Below, piece by piece: positions 10,117-21,192 of a stretch of 64,000 bases of DNA (positions are counted from its first letter, which is position 1; each line of letters starts with the position of its first letter). The notes beneath the pieces are model-generated. The model was not told the origin of the DNA, made no database searches, and saw only the letters and a program-made list of their open reading frames with translations. This DNA is from Agapanthus africanus (lineage: Eukaryota; Streptophyta; Magnoliopsida; Asparagales; Amaryllidaceae), in assembly GCA_030015575.1 (NCBI GenBank), contig CM057344.1, forward strand, positions 187,133,044 through 187,197,043, read 5' to 3'. The translations under genes were made by a program, and so were the position numbers.

Positions 10117-10552
10117 ACATCAATGCCTAAATCCAATACGAAAACCAATATGATATACATCAACACTGTACATATAAACACCTGAAGGAAATGCATGCCA
10201 AACCGTTTGAAATCGCTGTGCGATGCGCATAACACTGCACAGTGGCGGACGTCTCTAGTAAGAAAATAACTCTCTCTATATATCCTTTGTTTACATGCAC
10301 GTACTGCCGTTTTGAAAAAAATTTAGAAGGGTTTCCTTGTTTTAAATGTTTCGTGTCATCTCAGACACGTAGGTAAATACTGAGACTATAGCTCTCTTTT
10401 TGGAAATCCCTTCGATAACTATCAATGCATGCAAAATATATCCAGGTACTGTCCTCTGACTAGTCCTGCTCAGTACGAAAACAAATAGTAGATATCATAA
10501 AAACGTACTGCTCCATATGAAATCAGCCCCAAAATGTGCATAAGAATACCAC

Positions 10553-11062
10553 GTGCGTCTGGTGCGCACGGAAAAATCAAAATTCATGAATGTGCCAAAC
10601 ATGTGCACAAAACCACATCTAAGTGCAACGGGTGTGCACGAAACATCTGTCAAGGCAACGTGCGTGCCTGACAGGAAAAACAGGTGCATCTGATATGCAC
10701 GAAGAATCTCGATTTAGTGCATCTGGTGTGCACTAAAATCGCATCTTAAATCATGCGCCCACATGCGCGAAAAATCCAAATCAGGTGCATCCATCATGCA
10801 TGAATAAAAATCTAAATCATGTGCATCCATCATGCACGAAATCACGAAATCCAGTATCAAGCGCGTCAATATGCGCAAGAATCCAATCAGGTGCACAAGT
10901 GCACAAAACAAATATCGTGTATCACAATCAAAATCCATATCTCAAATGTCATCAACTCGAAGTCAGGTACAACTGTGGTGCACCAAGTACGTATCAATGC
11001 ACTGCAAGCATATGTGAACTATACCAAGTGCAAAAACCAAATCGTGTGCGTACCATATGCAC
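10553..11062. repeat. Array of short inverted repeats GTGC-N9-GCAC
   Basis: Eight 17-bp units share GTGC-N9-GCAC: 10553-10569, 10592-10608, 10623-10639, 10684-10700, 10717-10733, 10785-10801 (last base T), 10821-10837 and 11046-11062. Related hairpins fill gaps: 10647-10674 (CTGTCA...TGACAG arms), 10755-10768, 10861-10876 and 10891-10904. Most spacings are 30-40 bp. The stem around 10717-10733 extends to about 11 bp. The units differ in their loops, so this is not a simple satellite. Confidence 0.85.
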
Positions 11063-11598
11063 AAAATCAACTCAACTGTATGAAACCCATGAAATCATAA
11101 ACATATGCAGCCAAGGCACAAAACAAATATCATGAAACCCAGTCATCAAAACTTAATCATGCGAATAGATCGCCCAAAATACTGAAATCAAGTATGGCGG
11201 AATAGTCCCGTTCAAGCACATCCTCAAAAAAAAATCTCTGGCCAACTGTCGTGGTCGCTCATAACATGTCTCGTCGACGATGCCGAACTCTGGCCTGCTG
11301 GTGTGCGTAAAATGACCACTCCTGTGTCCCAGTCTTCTCGTGCATTATTCCAGAAAGGGCCTGTCGAGGTCTCTCCCAAATCTCGTCTCTGCCGAACTGT
11401 CCGGAAGTTATCACCCTTCACTAGGTCTGTTTCTTGTTCCGGAACGGCTACATACTCATCGCGACTCCTTCTAGAAGATATATCCTGTTGGATATAGTGC
11501 CCTCAAAGTCAATTATTGGATCGCAGGTACGTGATTGCAATGATTGAGGGAGGACCTATACCAATAGGACAGTCTTGCTCGAGATGATAGTATGCTAT

Positions 11599-13798
11599 TG
11601 TAGGGTTACTAGGCACTCTCACAAGGCTCTACAAGGAATCAACCATGCCCGATTTAAAAATTAGACGTGCCGAACAACCCTAACCAAGATCTTTAAACTA
11701 GAGATTAGGCGAAACAAAGCATGTTAAACACTTTAACATCTAAGAGTTTGGGATTACAACCTTTGTAGTCCGGTCCTTCACTTCATAAGCTCCGTGTTGA
11801 GGTCCCTTCGCTGCGATCATCATGTACCCGGACTCTAGAGAGGCTCCACGAAGAGAATGATGCAAACTTGCTTCCGATCTTCGATAACTAAGATGATCTA
11901 CCTTGAAGTTTCTTTAACACAAGCTCTCACTCACAAATGAAGTGAACACCCTAATCTACATGGTTAGGATAGATTAGGATGATGAAGTATTATTTTAGCT
12001 CTCATTTGTTTTCTTAATCTCACCCATTTTCATCACTTCCCAAAAAGCTAGAAAGCTTTTCAAGCAAAGAAGAAGAAGGAAGAAGATGATCTATTTCTTT
12101 TGTGATGAATAATGAAAGTAGTGTGAGATTAGAAATGCAACCATGGTTCAAGTGAGAAGACTTAACCATTGAAGAGAATTTACCATGGTCAAGGGTTTGG
12201 GTTGGGTTAAGGAAAATATCAACAAAATATCAAAACAAATATCTTTGCTTAAAACAAAAGCAAAGCTTCTAGAAACTTCTAGAAAAGCTTAACCCAAATC
12301 AAACCCTAACCATGTTTAATCTCCACTAAACATGTTGCATTAATAACCCTAACATGTTACAATATTATATATCATATATACAATATTTATTGTAACAAAT
12401 TAAAATAATACAATTAACATATATCGCATATATATCAATGTATTACCCGAGTGAGAAAAAGAATCAACAAGTGAGCTTATATTAGTTAATGTAATTTAAT
12501 ATATCAAATATATAATTATACATTAAATTATCGAATCAACACTTGATTTGATAATCCGGCTATTTCACAAATAACCGACTAATATAATCTGTATCAGTTC
12601 ATCGAATCAACACTTGATCCGATGACCCGGCTATATCTCATATACCCGGCTGATATCTCATATCGTGAGAATCTAATACGGTATCACATACATGTATTGT
12701 TCTCGGTCCTGCATATATCATATATGTGCTCCTACTCCGTTTTGTTTGAGCCAAGAAACCTCTGTGTATGACTCTAAAGAATCGTCAATACGCCGGCAGT
12801 AGGTGATGATCATATCAAACACCCACAAGCTGCAAGCGGTCAGCTAAACGTAACAGCCACGCAGGTATTGAGCGATCAGAAGATCAACAAGCAAGCCTAT
12901 ACATTCTCCTGCGAATCCAATCAGTAACACTCCCGTACAGTCCGGTCTCTTCGTCTGATATGTCGCATAACTCGCCTAGGGGTAGTAAACGTCAGACCCC
13001 AGTAGCTTGATAAGTCGTGTCGATATGAGGTCTATAATAGTTTAAGAAACTACTGATAACACTTACCAGTAAATCTCAGCAACCCTGGCCAGGGATTTCC
13101 AGTTATAGCCAATCGAACATAGCACAACATCAACTCCCTATACCGGGAGTGACGAATCCCCTCCTATCGCTCACTGCCTCCATGTGATTCAGGACTGTAC
13201 CCAAAAGCCACCTTTTTGCACTCCCTCTTGGACGTGGTATGATGGAAATCAAAGCACAGTAGGAATTACACAAGACTCTATGACGATCTCGGGTCTACAG
13301 ACTAACCTGTACCAGTGTCACCAGAGAACTGTCATCTGACCTGAGGTATAATACCATCTGGGAGTTCTCGGCGAGTCCGTCCTGTGTACCCAGTTTCTAC
13401 TGAGCACCCGTACACTATCCTTGATGTCAAACACCGATGGATATGGGATCATCCATTGCCCATCATATGGGTCAAGATGTGTATACGCTAGTCTACTCTG
13501 GTGTATCGATGCCCTGTCTCGATACACCCTCGACTAGGAACATTTGAAGGATGTACTTGGCGACTACACTGTCCCCACTAATATGATCCGCATCATAGTC
13601 CTGGTAGTCAAGTACTCATCCTAAGAGCTTTATCAACATATAACAAAGAGACAATCAGAGTACATGTTAAGATAAAGAGTAATCAGATAGCGTACTATCA
13701 TGTCGAGCAAGAAAGTCCTCCCTATATATGTCCTAGCATCCACTACAATATACATCGTATGTACAGTAATGGCCTCTAGGGCATACATATAACTAACA
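11599..13798 (-). mobile_element. Solo Copia LTR with TSD GCTAT
   Basis: The insertion splits the Copia-A 5' LTR. GCTAT occurs at 11594-11598 and 13799-13803, while the uninterrupted 3' LTR has one GCTAT at the same point (about 21300). On the minus strand it starts TGTTAGTTATATGTATGCCC and ends ...CCCTACA, 2,200 bp. It is of the same family as the Copia-B LTR (51712-53886). A single LTR with an intact TSD is the signature of LTR-LTR recombination that removed the interior. Confidence 0.93.
12530..12660. repeat. Tandem CGAATCAACACTTGAT units in solo LTR
   Basis: Two units of about 70 bp each contain the near-palindrome AATCAACACTTGATT followed by CCGGCTAT. The Copia-B LTR carries the same pair in the other orientation at about 52855-52980. 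Confidence 0.7.
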
Positions 13799-15942
13799 GC
13801 TATCTGGTTTTTCTTTATCATCGTGTACATGCTTTAGTTCACTATTGCATGTTGATAGAGCCCATAGGATTCTTGCTTGACTGCCAGCAGTATGATGGTG
13901 ATCATATACGTGGGAGCTGGGGTCTATAAGCACATCCTTAAAGTGTCCCTAGTCGTGGGAGTTTTCGAGACAGGGCATCGATACTCCAGAGTAGACTAGT
14001 GTATACAGTCGAGACCCCGACGAGGGGCGATGGCCGGTCTCACAAGCCATTGGTGTCAGTTGGTTCACCTAAGATGTATACAGGTGCTCATTGCGTTATG
14101 AGTACACCGGACAGGACTCGCCGGGAATATGCTAGTTGGTATTATACATATCGTCAGATAGCAGTTCCCTGGTGACATGTGTACAGGTTAGTCTGTCGAC
14201 CTGAGATCATCATTTGTCTCGTGTGAGTTCCTACTATGCTTTGATTACTACCCTACCACGGCTTAAAGGAGTCGTGCAAACAGGTTTTAGTTGGGTACAG
14301 TCCCGAGCCACATGGAGGCAGTGAGCGGATCGTCAGGGATTCGTCTCTCCCGGTATCGGAGGTGAGATCACGCTGTGTTTAGGAGAGCCATTACACGAAA
14401 TCCCTGGCCAGGGTAATCGAGATTTACTGGTAGGTATTCCAATAGTTTCTCAGGGGGTTCTGGGCTACTCTCCGACATGACTTATACCGCTATTGGGGTC
14501 TGACGTTTACCAGCCCCCTATGCCCTATATGCGATACTTATAGACCAACGGACCGGACTGTACGGATATTGTCACTGTCAGGCTCAGTATGGTTTCTGAA
14601 TGAGTTCGCTCGTTAGCTTCCCTTCCGTTCAATACATAGGCAATCATTACGTACGGTTAGTACCTCTGACGTGCTAGTGGTTATACCCAGTGCCAATGTA
14701 TTGATGAGTCATTAGAGTCCCCCACAGACAGTTTCCCAAGTTCGGGCGAAATGTTGTAGAGGCCGTATGGTTTTATGGCAGGGTTCGATCATATCCGTGC
14801 ACATGGATCATGGTCGGACGGATAATACTAGCGGGCTTTGGTTTAAGCCGGATCCTAGTATTATAATGTAGGAATATTTTTGTCTCTTTGCATTTGTATT
14901 CGGTGAATACAAATGCAGATATGTATTTACAATTGAGGTGTAATCCCGTAATTCATTACGGGATTATTTTGTGAGTTGCCAGTTTTCTTTTTCCGTCTTA
15001 AACACCACCCTCTTTGTCTAATTCATGTAAGCATTGATCCAATCCTTTGCCCATCATTTGCACTGAAATTTGAGCTTGAACAGGGTCTGCATCTATTAGG
15101 CATGGGGCTGGGCTTGTTTTAAATTGGCTTGGGCATGGTGTATGTTTAGTGGCTGACTTTTGGCACCAAGGGGTTCTCTGCAATTTTGGTGAAGCCCTGA
15201 AAACGCAGGGTTTTTTTTGTGGCGCTGAAAAGGGTAAGCAAAGGAATTGTAGGGGTTTTTTTGTGGCGCTGAAAAAGGTGAGCAAAGGAATTGTTTTTGT
15301 GGCTGATTCTGAGTTCAGGGGGTTCCTTGCAATTTCGCAAGCCTTTAAAATGAAAGGTGTTTTTTGTGGTGAATGATTGATACACTCACTTGACTAATTC
15401 ACACCATATATTGTAATTTCCAAAGAGCTTTTAAAAGCCCCCTTCATTCTGGCTGATGGTGGCCGAGCCCTTGATCTTGGGCAATTTCCAGATAGCTCAT
15501 TCTCTTTTCTCCAAGAAATTTCCATGCTCACAACATCCTTGGCAACTTCAACCTCCACCCGATTCGTCGGGAGTCTTGAGACAAAAGATCCTACACTCTC
15601 TCTACTTCAATCTTGGACATGTCGGCTGGCAAACTTCATATCCGAGTTGCCTCGGTCTTGAGGCGGGAGCCCGTATACAGATTCATAGACGTGGTGCCAT
15701 TTTGACGGGCGTGATCGGGGAGCGGACTTCGTCGGTGCAACAGCGGGGAGCTTGGTGCGGAGATTAAAGACCGAAGGACACGGATCGATCGGTATAATTT
15801 TTCCAAACTCTTTTACAGTTTGCTAGTTTACGGTTAATGGAACGATCCGGGTATTTGGGTTGCGGTGGCGCCGGTTTCGCAAAAAGTTTTTGTTCCGCAT
15901 TTGGCGTCGGTTAGACGGCCGGGGCACCGCCGTACCCCAATA

Positions 15943-15955
15943 TGGTATCAGAGCC
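15943..15955 (+). other. Copia-A PBS (tRNA-iMet)
   Basis: TGGTATCAGAGCC is flush with the 5' LTR end and complements the 3' end of initiator methionine tRNA. Confidence 0.92.
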
Positions 15956-18360
15956 AAACTGTTAACCGTTTACTAGCTTGTTCTAATGTTTTTAAAATAC
16001 CGATCGAACAAAATTTCTGAAACCGCAATTTCAGTTCTAAAGTTTCTGTCGAATTTTTTTTGTCGTCGAAAAATTATTTTGAGAGTTTCAGAAAATTAGG
16101 CAGGCTTTTATAAGATAACTGTAGAAATTTGGTAGCGTGATACATCTGTAACGCCGCGGAACCGCGGCCGTACCCACGTTTTGGCCGCGGTTCCGCCGCT
16201 GTTTTGATGTTTCAGTGCTCCATTTTTCTACAGGTGGTCTTTTACATGGAATTGTGGTTTATGGAGTTTTTAGTTTTAGCCCAGATTATTTTGAGTACTG
16301 GATTTGTGCTTGGGGCCCACTTCGGGAAGTTTTGTCGATCGAGATTTGAAATGTGTTAGTTTACAGTGGTTACATTATATCTGTGACCGTGAATGTCATT
16401 TGATCGGTAAACCTTGTCTAATCGCTATAGTCCTTTTAGATGGATTTGCGAACGTGACATTCACGTTGATATTCTGTGTTGTGCTGTGATATTGCGGATT
16501 TGTCGTGGTGGATAGTTCCTATGCAATGGTAGTGCTTTTTGGATTAATATGTACATTTGATATTGCGGGGCGAGCGTCCGACTTGTGGACTGCTGTCACT
16601 GCCTGTTTGTATATTATTCTTTTGGGGCACGACCGGGATGAGGTCGATGTACCCGTTGTATATATTTTCTTTTCTGTACTAGGATTACCCCGCGGTGGGG
16701 TGCACGGATAGCCGGGTTCTAGAGGGCAACGGGCCCGCATCTCATGGAGTTGAGACGGAAGGGGCTTTACTCTAGAATTAGCGGGCTATTCGCCGCACTC
16801 GTAGGGGGTACAGGTTGACCCAAGGAGGGGTGCTCAAGTTACCGGATTCCGTGAAGTGCTGGGTGGTCCATTCACGTTGTTGAAGGGGGCTGTCTCGCTT
16901 CAGATTTTGGCGGGTAACTTGCCGCGTTCGTAGGGGTCTAGGTTTTCATTCCACAGGCTATCCACACGACCAGGAGAACGTCGGGTTTCATCTGCGGCTC
17001 TATGAAACCCGGGGATCCCAGATTATCTGTATTGTTCTGTGATGCTTATTACTTTTCTGTGATATTGCATTTATCATACCTGGAGCGATTATTATATATT
17101 GATATATATATACTTGTAGATATTGTATATGTTTTGCACCCGCGCTAGTCCGGTCCCCGCTCTGTCGTTAGTTAAGTAACCTAATGGGTGATGACGGGAC
17201 CCAGTGGCGAATGCGGATGGCATATACATACATCATATTTTCGTTCTTTTCTGGTGTGATCATTTGATAGGACTGCGTTGATTCTTATCAATGCAAGAAA
17301 AACAAACCTATATTTAATGTTGTTGGAACCATTTTTTCAAAAGCTGTTATTACAAGGGTGTTCTCTTTTGTTTTGCACAGTGGTATTCGATTATGAATAT
17401 CCAGCACCTCATTCGACGAGGCAAGGGCCGAGATCCCTTCATCGGGAGTGCCCCTTGGACAGAAGTTTGTGTCAGAGTAATAACATCACTATAGTCGATT
17501 ACTTTTTGCTTTGCATCGTAGTATTCAGTTGGAATATCCTGCACCTCATTCGACGGGGAAAGAGCCGTGATCCCTTCATCGGGAGTGACCTCTTTAGCAA
17601 AGGTTTTCGACACTATATTTTTATAAAAGTTATCCGGTTCTTTCAACGATATCAAGTTCATTACGCTAAAGGTTTTTCGCCAAAAACCAGCCGTAGCCCT
17701 CCGTCATTTCTTACAAGTATTATTTAGTATTCGTGCTGCATTTGTTGACCTAGTCAAGGCGTAGTGTTTGGTAGCTAAGTAGTGCTTGTTTGTTGCATTT
17801 TAAATGCGATTGGTTAGGACAGTCATGCTGCCTTGTTGACCTAGTCAAGGGCACGCGCGGGTGGGTTTAATGCAATCTAGGATAATGACGGGTTGAACTT
17901 GACTAGCGGTTTATGGTTTGTTGACTTAGTCAAGGTCATAAACCGCTTGGGGTAAAAATCATATCGGGAGTTTCAGATATACAGGAAACTTGCCAGGCTT
18001 GAGCAAACCTTCTGGAGTGTGATAACATGAGTGGATTCCATCACGTTATCATGCGATGATAGTTGGATCCCGATTCTCACTGATGAGTTGGTTTACTCCT
18101 CGGGTGACCCCGACTAATTCTTCTTTCAGGTTTGGAGGAGAATTTGAGGATACAGTGGGAGGTTTCCTGATTAGATAAAATAATTAACCATTCTGATCTA
18201 GGTTAGAGTGCATGCAGAGTGTTTCCTTTCTCTTTCTCTTTGACTGCGACCATGACCCGACCCTAGACTATGACTCAGTAACCAAGTTAACCGAACTTTC
18301 TTAAAACACTGGCTTTTGGATTGTCTGAGTTGCATACATCATTGCCTTTCCTTCTTTTAC
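15956..18360 (+). other. Copia-A long non-coding leader
   Basis: About 2.4 kb without a supported gene. It contains GC-rich palindromes at 16153-16168 and 16183-16199, a block CACCCGCGCTAGTCCGGTCC at about 17141 shared with Copia-B (55758), and three TTGACYTAGTCAA palindromes (17745-17757, 17836-17848, 17931-17943). The boundary block TTTCCTGATTAGATAAAATA at about 18163 also recurs in Copia-B, just before its first reading frame (about 56692). Gag would be expected here but is not recognisable. A 149-codon frame at 17278-17727 shows no family resemblance. Confidence 0.65.
17745..17943. promoter_or_regulatory. Three inverted TTGAC palindromes, Copia-A leader
   Basis: TTGACCTAGTCAA (17745-17757 and 17836-17848) and TTGACTTAGTCAA (17931-17943) are spaced 91 and 95 bp apart. 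Each is a back-to-back pair of W-box cores. Copia-B keeps three equivalents in the same order. Confidence 0.7.
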
Positions 18361-19110
18361 CTTTTGAGTTTCTCCAGAACACCCCGTATTATTATGAACA
18401 TCCACTTTCATTGGATAAATCCATCGTATGGTTATATACGAACTCGGAGGAATTTCTTCGAGGATGGATTTAGGTTCTGGAGAGATTGAATACGATTATT
18501 CAGTTGTCTTTTCCTTTTACCTTCTTTCAGGTTGCGAGGGCTCCTAGGATTAGAAGAGAGTACACCTATTACGCTTATTGGATAGTCTTCTTCCAAACCA
18601 TAGGCTGGTGCCGAAAGGTAGGGAATGAAGAAAACCAATTAGCCTAAGTTGGGTGTACAGAAGGTAATAAGTAAAGACAAATAAAGGGATCAGAAAGAAG
18701 GCAAAGTAAATTGCGATTGTTAACATTCACGACCAAATCACGTATTTCATCGCCACTCCTACTTCACCTTTGTATTTCTCCAGAACACCCCGTATCACTA
18801 CGAACATCCAATTCCTTTGGATAAATCCATCGTATGGTTATATACGAACTTGAAGGAACTTTTTCAAGGATGGATTCTGGTTCAGGAGAAATAGAAATAA
18901 GCTTTATTCAGTTGTCTTTTATCCTTACCTTCTCTCAGGTTGCGAGTGCTCCTAGGATTAGGAGAGTGCACCTATTATGCTAATTGGATAGTCTTCTTCC
19001 AAACCATAGGCTGGTGCCGAACGGTATGGAAGGAAGAAAACCACTTAGCCTAACGTTGGTGTACAGAAGGTAATGAGTAAAGACAAATAAAAGGAATTGA
19101 AGAGATGGCA
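18361..19110 (+). repeat. Tandem direct repeat, period 406 bp, in Copia-A interior
   Basis: The segment starting TCTCCAGAACACCCCGTAT at 18371 recurs at 18777 and runs for about 335 bp in each copy, with scattered mismatches. Shared stretches include ATCCATCGTATGGTTATATA and CAAACCATAGGCTGGTGCCG. It lies where gag or protease would be expected, and I recognise no protein in it. Confidence 0.85.
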
Positions 19111-20949
19111 AGGAAATATATGGTTACAATTATGAATCTGATAATGGAAGAGGCATTACTAGGAATACCCGGATACCCCTTCGAAACATTTTTATGTTTC
19201 AGTTTCAATGTGCATTGTTAATTGAAAGCTGATTTCCCAATTAGACCCTTACTCCAGGGTATGTATTTACCAGGTATGATTCTCACATCTGTATGGTTTT
19301 ACAGATGATGAGTGTGAGTAAGTTATTGGGAATTTGGTGATCATCCTCATTATATCGAAATTCGTTGTAATTGGTGATATTTGAGGAAATCGCCTGGGTA
19401 CAGTTTTCAACCTACGACACACAGAGTTTGAGTTATTCAACTCAGGGGACTTATACAAAGTATTGTATATTGTCCAATATCCATTAGGACAAAGGGGTTG
19501 GTCCTGTATTCCGTTTACTTATGACTTCTCAAGTTTTAGACAAGTGTTTCGTAGAAATACAAGGTCTAAGTTTTGAGAAGTTATAGGTAAAAGAATAAAG
19601 TAAAGAACCAGGTGTTGCAAGTGTTAGGATTCTTCACGGTGATCGAAGATGTAGATACTTGTGTTTGGTATTCAGTTGATAGTAATAGTTTTGAGAAACT
19701 TGTTTCTCTTTCAGGTTACTCATAATTGGATGCACTCCTAAGTTGAGTAATACCGACCGTCCTCTCTCCATTTAGTTAACATGCACTGGAGACAGCTGCA
19801 TGATTTGAATCTGGTTCCAATTAAATCAGTGCCTCTATTTCTATATTGTATATAGAATGGTTCGTATCTTAACGATGTTAAGGTACGGGAAGTTGTCCGG
19901 CTTATGCTTAAAACTAGACTCCGGATAACTCAAGGCACATTTCTGTAATGGCAGTTTGTGGGTTAACCCGGGCTTTGACGAGGGTTGACTTTCTACCATC
20001 TGGAAGATCAATAGTGATATTGTTCTTGACTCGCCACAGTTTTAGTAAAATGGATTTTTTCAGAAAACAGTAGTGGGAGTATGGTAGAACTGGAAGAGAT
20101 TCCAGAACCACAAACGATTACGAAAAATTTAATAGGACCTAAAAATTCAATCATGATTGACATTCCATTAGCCACTCCGCAGATATGGTGGGTAACCTCA
20201 GGCGCCCGAGAGGTACTTCGGTATTCTCCAAGATGGTGACAAGGAGGTTCTTGTTTACCCAGACTTGCCATTACTGCTGTTCCAGACTATGAGACCCGGC
20301 AGGAGGATGAGTATAGCGTCATTCTAAACTAGTTTTAGAAGTGCACGTGTATATGACTCTGCTAGAGGGTTGTCGTAGTCAGTGGGAGTAGCGGAAGCGT
20401 AGTTGACAAGTAGCTTATGTCTATTTATAGACTAAAGCAGATATAACAGAGATAGATCATCTATTTCTGGTGTGACAGTCATAGGTTTTGACTTCATCAG
20501 AATAGGGGATGGATCTGTTAAGAAGGTAGTAGGGAATGATGTCCTGGTATTTGGATTACATAGACAGAGTAAGAAGTGAAATTCCTATACTATGATCGGT
20601 TATACTGTGGTTGTCACACAGTGTTTTCTCAACATAAGTTGTTATTAATCTAATCCTGGAGAAACGTTCAGAAGTAGTTTTAGAACATAAATGGTTGTTC
20701 TAGGGATTTGATAACGGCGGCCTCCTTTAGGAGACGGTTATCATTCCAAGCTTCCAAGGTGACCCGGATGACAGAGTGACTGTCAGAGTTATAGTTTTCC
20801 CTCTGACGAGGGGCAGTAATTTGGACAGGTAGTCCAAGTGGATACTGAGGGAGGCATGGTGCAGGATACTGATTAAATTTAGTTGACGATACAGTCTAAG
20901 AAGTTTGATGGATTTGGAGTTCATTTATGAACTGGGCCCCATCAGATAT
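19111..20949 (+). other. Copia-A interior, unassigned decayed sequence
   Basis: This should cover integrase, RT and RNaseH of a Copia element, but stops occur in all frames and no catalytic motif could be read. Minus-strand frames at 19914-20271 match no family I know. Most likely it is heavily mutated or replaced pol sequence. Confidence 0.45.
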
Positions 20950-21180
20950 CTAGACATATTCTAAGACAGGTAATGCTCATTTCGGAAGATGGTTTTCTCA
21001 GCGAACTTGAGATAAAGAGAGACATAGAAAGAAACATCAAAGCGGATCCACTCACTGAGGCTATTTCTCGAAAGCAATAGTTTTACAAATGAGCATTGTG
21101 AAACTGATTAGTAGAGGAGTTGGATGTTCGGTACCACATAAGCTGTGAGTACGTGACATCGCAATAATTAGCCTTAAGTG
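20950..21180 (+). pseudogene. Copia-A RNaseH C-terminal remnant
   Basis: Around 21035-21080 the plus strand reads IKADPLTEAISRK, matching the N(I/V)ADPLTK motif that closes Copia RNaseH domains, about 150 bp upstream of the PPT, where that motif normally lies. Flanking frames are broken. It indicates that the element once carried a standard Copia pol. Confidence 0.6.
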
Positions 21181-21181
21181 C

Positions 21182-21192
21182 AAGTGGGAGAT
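21182..21192 (+). other. Copia-A polypurine tract
   Basis: AAGTGGGAGAT directly precedes the 3' LTR, the usual Copia PPT form. Confidence 0.9.

Larger units (their letters stand above)
9837..11485 (-). other. Tekay-2 interior, 3' side: non-coding
   Basis: There is no recognisable RT, RNaseH or integrase where Tekay-1 has its pol end. Only the first tens of bases after the PPT (AAAGAAATTCG...) match Tekay-1. The region holds a short SINE-like fragment (10051-10116), a hairpin array (10553-11062) and otherwise unassigned sequence. Confidence 0.6.
11486..15942 (+). repeat. Copia-A 5' LTR, interrupted
   Basis: It starts TGTTGGATATAGTGCCC, identical to the 3' LTR start at 21193, and ends next to the PBS with CCCCAATA, where the 3' LTR has CCCCAACA. 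Without the 2,205-bp insertion it is about 2.25 kb. It is longer than the 3' LTR partly because of an extra copy of a TTTTTTTGTGGCGCTGAAAA segment at about 15215-15285. Confidence 0.9.

Noticed and set aside
17278-17727. 149-codon frame in the Copia-A leader
   Set aside because: No family resemblance, not conserved as a frame in the colinear Copia-B leader, low-complexity context.
19914-20271. Overlapping minus-strand frames in Copia-A
   Set aside because: Considered as a captured gene, but no domain could be recognised and no second copy was found in the window.
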